Below, in pieces: positions 20,521 through 25,231 of a DNA stretch of 25,231 nucleotides. The notes below the pieces were generated by a model. That model saw only the letters and a program-made list of their open reading frames with translations. It was not told the origin of the DNA and did not search any database. A program made the translations under genes and the position numbers. Source of the DNA: Blattamonas nauphoetae (taxonomy: Eukaryota > Preaxostyla > Oxymonadida); contig JARBJD010000666.1 of assembly GCA_033064195.1 (NCBI GenBank), forward strand, positions 1-25,231, written 5' to 3'. The stretch's first letter is position 1, and each line of letters opens with the position of its first letter.

Positions 20521-21003
20521 ATGTCGATATCGTCGAGAAACACAAAGATGTAACCAAAAAACAACGGTTTGTATCTTCTACCCCTGCACATTGATCCTTC
20601 CTGCTTGTTTTCCTTCCAGACTTTCTCTTCTCTCCCAGAATGTCCCGTTTGGTTTGTTTACGTGGAAAAGGAGAATGATGAGGAGAGAATGATTGTGTAT
20701 GTGATTTTTGAGGGATAAAATACTCACAATACTATCTGCTGTTACAGTGATTGTTCGTTTGTTCACGTTTTTCTGATAAGAGTTGATTCTTCCTCACCTC
20801 AACTATTAGCAACTCAATATTTATTTCCTGTCTGGAAAAAAACACTGAAATACCAGAAATAATAAACAAGAAGGACATAATCGTTTGGGGAGGGCAGAAA
20901 AGAGAGGAATGAAAGCAGAAAGCCTTGGCTGTTAACAGAACAAGTTAAATATATCAAAATAAAGACATTCCAACATCGTTGTCAATGTCATTCAACGCAA
21001 TCA
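20521..21003. other. Intergenic, AT-rich
   Basis: No gene is supported. The composition becomes AT-rich, with runs such as aaaaaaacac and several AATAAA-like strings (for example near 20862-20868). These could serve as 3' processing signals for the flanking minus-strand gene, but none could be assigned. Confidence 0.4.
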
Positions 21004-21670
21004 CTACAAGAAGGCATTTTCAAGGAAATGCACGATTCCCCTGTACGAGTCAGTGAGAGTCGATTTCTCTCTTAAAATGAACTTATGAATTGTCTTGATG
21101 TCGGTGAAAATGGCATACCAAACAACCAACTCGTCTTGTAGTTCAGACAATGCTGATAGCACATTCTGTGGCAGTGATGTCTCGGTCACCATAGATCTTG
21201 GCTGGCGGTGGTTTAGAGAAATGGTTGAGGAGAGAAGAGGGATGGGTATGATATTATTTTGGTGAAGACCGTGATGATGAACATGAAAGGGGAATTGAGG
21301 AGGATGAGACGAAGCAAACGACGTTGGGTCCTGGAGCGAAGAGTAAGGATTGAACAGCCGAAAGAGGGAGATAATTGGAGGTATAGAGAAGATATTAGAG
21401 GCAGAGACATAACTGAACTCAATTTGGAAGGGTTGTAGTTGTTGTTGAATGGTATTGAGATCGTTGGGTGGTTGAACGTGACCTAGATCAGAATCATCAA
21501 AGTTGACTATCTCGAATGGAACATCTTCAGCATGTGTTTCAATAATGGTTTGTTCAGGGGGAATATCAAGGCCGGCTTGGGAAATTGTGGGCGAACACGA
21601 CTGAGCCATCGGGGAACTGATCCCAGGAGACGAAGATGGAACAATATGTTCAATTGAAGGTGAATGAGTT
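21004..21670 (-). CDS. Small hypothetical protein, probably two exons
   Basis: The minus-strand frame is open from about 21710 to the stop at 21004. The N-terminal part is Ser/Pro/Thr-rich and acidic (THAEDVPFEIVNFDDSDLG). The C-terminal part is a confident-looking helical segment (NVLSALSELQDELVVWYAIF, IHKFILREKSTLTDSYRGIV). Between them about 220 bases are pyrimidine-rich and read as a hydrophobic, unlikely protein. GTTATGTC near 21415 and an acceptor accgccag near 21200 could bound an intron there. A methionine at 21609 is available, but the frame stays open upstream and includes more Ser/Pro sequence, so the start is uncertain. No family was recognised. Confidence 0.45.
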
Positions 21671-21948
21671 TGTGGTGGAGACGAAACTGTGGTTAGAGAG
21701 GCAGACTGACCATTTGAGATCGATTATTGTTGGGGAAGGGTGTGGATGTCCCCATTCGTGATTGCGGTCACAGTTGTTGCTTTGTATTGAACTGTGTGAT
21801 TCAGGGAGGAGATTTGTTAGTCTTGAATGGCCTTCCTCATCATTGGCGGAGACCCTTTGATTTGAACATCACAGATTTGAAACGATATCAACTTTGTGTG
21901 TTTATAACGTCTCTTCGGGAGAGAGCTATGATTGTCGGAGATGATTGG

Positions 21949-22222
21949 GATGGGTGGAGGGAGGAAGGAGGTGAATTAGCGATGGGTGGAGGGAGGGAGG
22001 AGGTGAATTAGCGATGGGTGGAGGGAGGGAGGAGGTGAATTTGTGATGGGTGGAGGGAGGGAGGAGGTGAATTAGCGATGGGTGGAGGGAGGGAGGAGGT
22101 GAATTTGTGATGGGTGGAGGGAGGGAGGAGGTGAATTAGCGATGGGTGGAGGGAGGGAGGAGGTGAATTAGCGATGGGTGGAGGGAGGGAGGAGGTGAAT
22201 TAGCGATGGGTGGAGGAGAAGG
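21949..22222 (+). repeat. 32-bp G-rich minisatellite, eight units plus a partial
   Basis: The unit is GATGGGTGGAGGGAGGGAGG followed by AGGTGAATTAGC. Units begin at 21949, 21981, 22013, 22045, 22077, 22109, 22141 and 22173, with a partial ninth at 22205. Most are identical; units three and five end TTTGT instead of TTAGC, and the first has one G-to-A change. Each unit contains several G-runs of three on one strand and could form a G-quadruplex. Confidence 0.95.
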
Positions 22223-22418
22223 TGCTGTCAATTGTGGATGATTTGGGGGGAGAGGAGAGGTCGATATTGGATGGGTTAGGGGAGCAAGACGTCGAACACT
22301 CGACCATGAACGACTTGTGGGTCGTCTCAGACAATTGCTGTCCCCTCTCCAAAATCTCCCAACACTTTTTTTGCATCTTTGTAGATAATTCAGATTCCCA
22401 TCATATCTTCTCTCTATC

Positions 22419-23974
22419 ATGGAAGCTTATTATAAAAAACCCAAATCAACCATCAGCACGCACGGGAAGGAGATTTACGACCTTCTCGTCAAACAACATC
22501 GCGACTATCCAGCAGCACCTCTCATCAAAGCTCTGGATAGTCGTCATGAACTCATACCAATCAAGGAGATTGTCCTTGCTCATTACAATAGTTTGGCTTT
22601 CTTTTCTCTCATTCTTTCTCTCTTTAGATAAATTCACTTCACTTATTTCGTCTTTAACTCATTTACATCGTGAAATGAGGTGCAAAGACGACAAGGTGAA
22701 ATTGATGCAGTGTGTCTCCCAAGTACTCTCACTTGGCGAGACACAGGCTGTTGGTTTCGACGTCGAGGAGGGGGCATATAACTATGCCCGCTCCCGATTC
22801 GACAGAATCGGTGGGAGACCTCGAAATCCCACTCGACGTCGACCAGCCTCAAAACAGGTTACTTTTCCATTTTTCAATCATTCTCACAGAAAATAAACAT
22901 CCTCGAAGACACTGAACTGATGAAAGCAATAGAAGATAAAACGTCACCAAGCTGCGAAAACCAGAAAAGAAAACCACAGAAGAGGGTTAAGAAACGTATA
23001 CTCACACTCCTTTTCACCCAATTCTCTTTACACTATTAGAAAAGCCAGTAGTTGACACTCTGGACGACGATGACCTGCTTTTCCTCCTCAGCAGGTCGGA
23101 TAGTCCATCAACACCGGACAACTCCCTCGAAACAATAGCAACCGAAACACACCACATCGAAACAAGGCTCCTTGAAACAACGAAAAAGGAGCTTCACCGT
23201 CAGCTAGTTGAGGAAGGAAAAACCAAAATCTCTTACTCTACTTTCTGCAAACAAACAAAATTCCTGAAAAAAGCAACAAAAAGAACCGACCTCTGTTCCC
23301 TTTGTGAACGAGGGAAATATTTACAAAAAAAAGAAGAAACATTAAAAGCACAAAACAAAAAACTCACAGAAAAAGAACAAAATGAACTAAAAACAATAGA
23401 AAAACACAAAAAAATAGCCGAAACACAAAGAAATTATTACAATTCATCCATTTCAACCATAGACGATGACACATTGGTCATCGTCATGGACTTTAAAGAA
23501 AATTGGTCATTACCTCTTTCCAATGACCAAGTCGGACACGATTTTTATCTAAAAACTTCAGTTTCTCATCTCTGCATTACTTGTTTCACCTCACAGAATT
23601 CTGTTATCAAAAACATATCACAACTTTATTTCCCTGTTCTTTCTCATGATCACCGTTTTGTTCAAGAATGTCTTGCCGATTTATTTTCTCTTGATTCATA
23701 CACTTCCAAGAAACACATCACTGTATTTACTGATACTGGTCCGCATTTTAGGAACCAGTATGTTCTCGGTTACTTTCTGTCTTCTCAAAATCCCTTGTTT
23801 TCAGGGAAGAAAATTCAGTACTGTTTCTTTTCAGAGCAGCATGGGAAAACTGCTGCGACTCCGAATTCGGAGTCCTTTCAAATTTTGTTTCACATCACCT
23901 CACTGAACCAATCCGCTCCTCGGATGACCTTATTGATTTTTCACTTCACATCTCACTCAATTGAATGGGAATGA
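22419..23974 (+). CDS. DDE-type transposase-like protein, four exons
   Basis: Exons 22419-22590, 22628-22857, 22890-22995 and 23040-23974 join into a 480-codon frame, with introns of 37, 32 and 44 nt whose removal keeps the frame exactly. The N-terminal part is helical (YYKKPKSTISTHGKEIYDLL). The middle has ISYSTFCKQTKFLKK followed by DLCSLCERGKYL, a cysteine pair like those in eukaryotic transposase-like proteins. A Lys/Glu/Gln-rich coil follows. The core shows VIVMDFKENWSL, then VFTDTGPHFRNQ, then CFFSEQHGKTA, spaced like the three catalytic blocks of an RNase H-fold DDE/D enzyme. The DNA transposon family could not be named; no terminal repeats were found. About one break near the 3' end is suspected, because sequence after the third block looks unlike the family. 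Exon 4 is strikingly A-rich compared with neighbours, suggesting separate origin. Confidence 0.65.
22591..22627 (+). other. 37-nt intron
   Basis: GTTTGGC...TCTTTAG with a strong pyrimidine tract. Removal joins ...VLAHYN to NKFTSLISSLT in one frame. Confidence 0.65.
22858..22889 (+). other. 32-nt intron
   Basis: GTTACTTTTC...TTCTCACAG. Removal joins ...RRRPASKQ to KINILEDTEL in phase 0. Its length matches the 31- and 32-nt nitroreductase introns. Confidence 0.75.
22996..23039 (+). other. 44-nt intron
   Basis: GTATACTCAC...CACTATTAG. Removal joins KRVKK to QKPVVDTLDDDD across a split codon. The alternative donor ten bases upstream would create a stop at once. Confidence 0.7.
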
Positions 23975-24192
23975 CGGAAATTCCGTTCATTCCTTCCACC
24001 GGTGTGTCTCTTTTTGATAGTTCATCTTTTCTTCACTTTAGACATACTGTCTTCCCAGACAGTCACTCATATTTTCGGGTCATAATCACTGGTCTGAAGG
24101 AATACCTTGGATTTTTCCGATCAGATACCTCCTTGACCGGGGCCCTGTTTGTGTGAACGCGTCTTCATTTGACTTCTTATTGCGTTTTTCAG

Positions 24193-24264
24193 AGAAGAGG
24201 GAGAGGACAAAAGGAGAGGAAGGTGTTTGAGAAGGAGGAAGTTGAGAGACGGGATGAGAATGAG
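24193..24264 (+). other. Candidate small exon
   Basis: Seventy-two bases lie between a good acceptor (gcgtttttcag) and a consensus donor (GTGAGT), open in one frame as a charged run (GQKERKVFEKEEVERRDENE). It could belong to a gene continuing to the right, with an intron spanning the pyrimidine minisatellite. No partner exon is proven. Confidence 0.3.
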
Positions 24265-24360
24265 GTGAGTTGGGTCTTCAGTCTCTTACATCTTTCGTTA
24301 TTCATATCTTTCAAATGTTTCTTCTTCAACTCCTAATTCTCATACTCTTCATTCTTCTCC

Positions 24361-24573
24361 TTCTTCACTTATTCATTCTTCCCCTTCTTCACTTATTCAC
24401 TCTTCTCCTTCTTCACTTATTCATTCTTCCCTTCTTCACTTATTCATTCTTCTCCTTCTTCACTTATTCATTCTTCCTTCTTCACTTATTCATTCTTCCC
24501 TTCTTCACTTATTCATTCTTCTCCTTCTTCACTTATTCATTCTTCTCCTTCTTCACTTATTCATTCTTCTCAT
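24361..24573 (+). repeat. Pyrimidine minisatellite, nine units of 22-24 bp
   Basis: The unit TTCTTCACTTATTCATTCTT is followed by CC, CCC, CTCC or CCCC. There are nine consecutive copies with lengths of 22-24 bases, and almost all variation lies in the terminal C/T run. The strand is nearly pure pyrimidine apart from three A's per unit. An open frame through it is only repeat-derived Phe/Leu/Ser sequence. Confidence 0.9.
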
Positions 24574-24693
24574 TCTCTTGTTCATCCAATCCTCCAACTT
24601 CTCCAATTCTATATTCACCTCCAAGCTCTCCTATTCTTTGATTCTAATTCATTTTTCACCTCGCCATTTTATTACAATTAAACCCCCTACCAC

Positions 24694-24811
24694 CTCGCTC
24701 ATTCCATACCTGGCTTATCCTGCCAGGCCTTTGGCCGAACAGGGCTAGCCTAGTACCATTTACGGCCTTGTGTCCGGTACTAGGTTCACAGCAGGACTTG
24801 GAATGAGTGAG
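24694..24811. other. Multi-stem structured element (possible ncRNA or foldback element)
   Basis: An outer stem pairs CTCGCTCATTCCA (24694-24706) with TGGAATGAGTGAG (24799-24811): 13 pairs, one of them G-U. Inside, CCTGGC (24709) pairs with GCCAGG (24722) across a 7-base loop, and CCTAGTACC (24749) pairs perfectly with GGTACTAGG (24776) across an 18-base loop. A short GGCC/GGCC hairpin lies between them. The segment is a GC-rich island in AT- and CT-rich surroundings. It does not match tRNA, 5S rRNA or a snRNA that I can recognise. It could be an unannotated RNA gene, a structured untranslated region or a miniature inverted-repeat element. Confidence 0.5.
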
Positions 24812-24931
24812 ACAACACTGAAAGACATATTTTCATTACTGATTTCTTTATTAGAACAATTCCGTTTATATTTCACAAATTTCTTCTCTTTCATCAACAA
24901 TCATTCTCGTTTTTGTCTTCTCCTCTTGTAG

Positions 24932-25231
24932 GTTGTCTGTCATTCACTCAATTCCTCCACTAGACTTTTGGATCATAGCATCAAGTTCACTTCAGTTGTG
25001 GTAAGAAAAACGATATGTCTCAATCCTTCTTCGTGACTTCTTTCTCTTCCAGGTCCACTAGCGATGGTGTGCATTCCACCCAGCACCAACTCAACACTCG
25101 GCTCCCTCCTCCAGCCACCAACCTAGCACTCATCTCCGCTCCCCACCACTCAGCCAACCTCCCCATCTCCACTCACCCACCACTCAGCCAACCTCCCCCA
25201 TCTCCACCACCCACCACCCAGCCAACCTCCC
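24932..25231 (+). CDS. Candidate exons of a Pro/Ser-rich protein, partial at right edge
   Basis: An acceptor (cctcttgtag) ends at 24931. Sequence 24932-25000 reads LSVIHSIPPLDFWIIASSSL, then GTAAG at 25001 and tctcttccag ending at 25052 bound a 52-nt intron. After joining, the same frame continues STSSDGVHSTQHQLNTRLPP into Pro/Ser/Thr-rich repeats that run off the window. The splice signals are good but the protein is low-complexity. No family recognised; the start is not identified. Confidence 0.35.
25144..25231 (+). repeat. CCA-rich tandem repeat, about 33 bp unit, running off the edge
   Basis: CACCACTCAGCCAACCTCCC recurs three times with ATCTCCAC spacers and small variations, giving Pro/Ser/Gln-rich repeats in the candidate exon. 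The array is cut by the window end. Confidence 0.7.

Noticed and set aside
21727-22011. Plus-strand frame entering the minisatellite
   Set aside because: It ends inside the repeat and shows no family resemblance or splice context.
21949-22222. CRISPR array
   Set aside because: Units are contiguous and nearly identical with no unique spacers, so it is a minisatellite.
24270-24641. Phe/Leu/Ser-rich plus-strand frame
   Set aside because: It is a translation of the pyrimidine minisatellite, not a gene.
24709-24811. tRNA gene
   Set aside because: The stem lengths, lack of an anticodon arm and lack of matching A and B boxes do not fit a tRNA on either strand.

Overview
The window looks like nuclear DNA of an anaerobic protist, most likely a metamonad of the oxymonad type (Blattamonas-like). 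This is an inference. It rests on very short GT-AG introns (31-54 nt), the standard stop codons, a TM-type nitroreductase, and above all a huge surface protein made of right-handed beta-helix repeats that ends in a membrane segment and a degenerate kinase domain. No rRNA or tRNA gene was recognised.

Layout. Positions 1-690 hold a HECT-like E3 ligase fragment on the minus strand. Positions 673-9967 are one plus-strand beta-helix/pseudokinase locus. Its first 3.9 kb changes frame about ten times, its next 4.77 kb is a single clean frame, and the kinase-like tail lies in another frame. After a geneless stretch (9968-10826) comes a minus-strand nitroreductase with two mini-introns (10827-11804).

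The best-supported novelty is at 12226-15105: a 2880-bp insertion with 91-bp terminal inverted repeats (86/91 identical) and a perfect 9-bp target duplication, GTTCCTTCC. Those are hallmarks of Mutator-like elements. It encodes no visible transposase; it carries a multi-exon coiled-coil gene and a minus-strand coding fragment, so it resembles a Pack-MULE. It landed 12 codons before the stop of a small filamin-like gene (15106-15364, original tail at 12182-12216).

Positions 15467-17290 hold a plus-strand helical protein with several frame changes. It collides near 17290 with a minus-strand beta-helix fragment (17290-17840). From there back to about 20460 the minus strand carries another long, frame-broken helical and low-complexity gene. 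A small minus-strand gene (21004-21670), a G-rich 32-bp minisatellite (21949-22222), and a four-exon DDE-transposase-like gene with A-rich composition (22419-23974) follow. The right end has a pyrimidine minisatellite, a 118-nt multi-stem structured element (24694-24811), and candidate exons of a proline-rich gene running off the window.

The many frame changes in several host genes mean either decayed gene copies or uncorrected assembly indels. The sequence alone cannot separate these, though the clean 4.77-kb frame beside badly broken DNA argues against a uniform error process.
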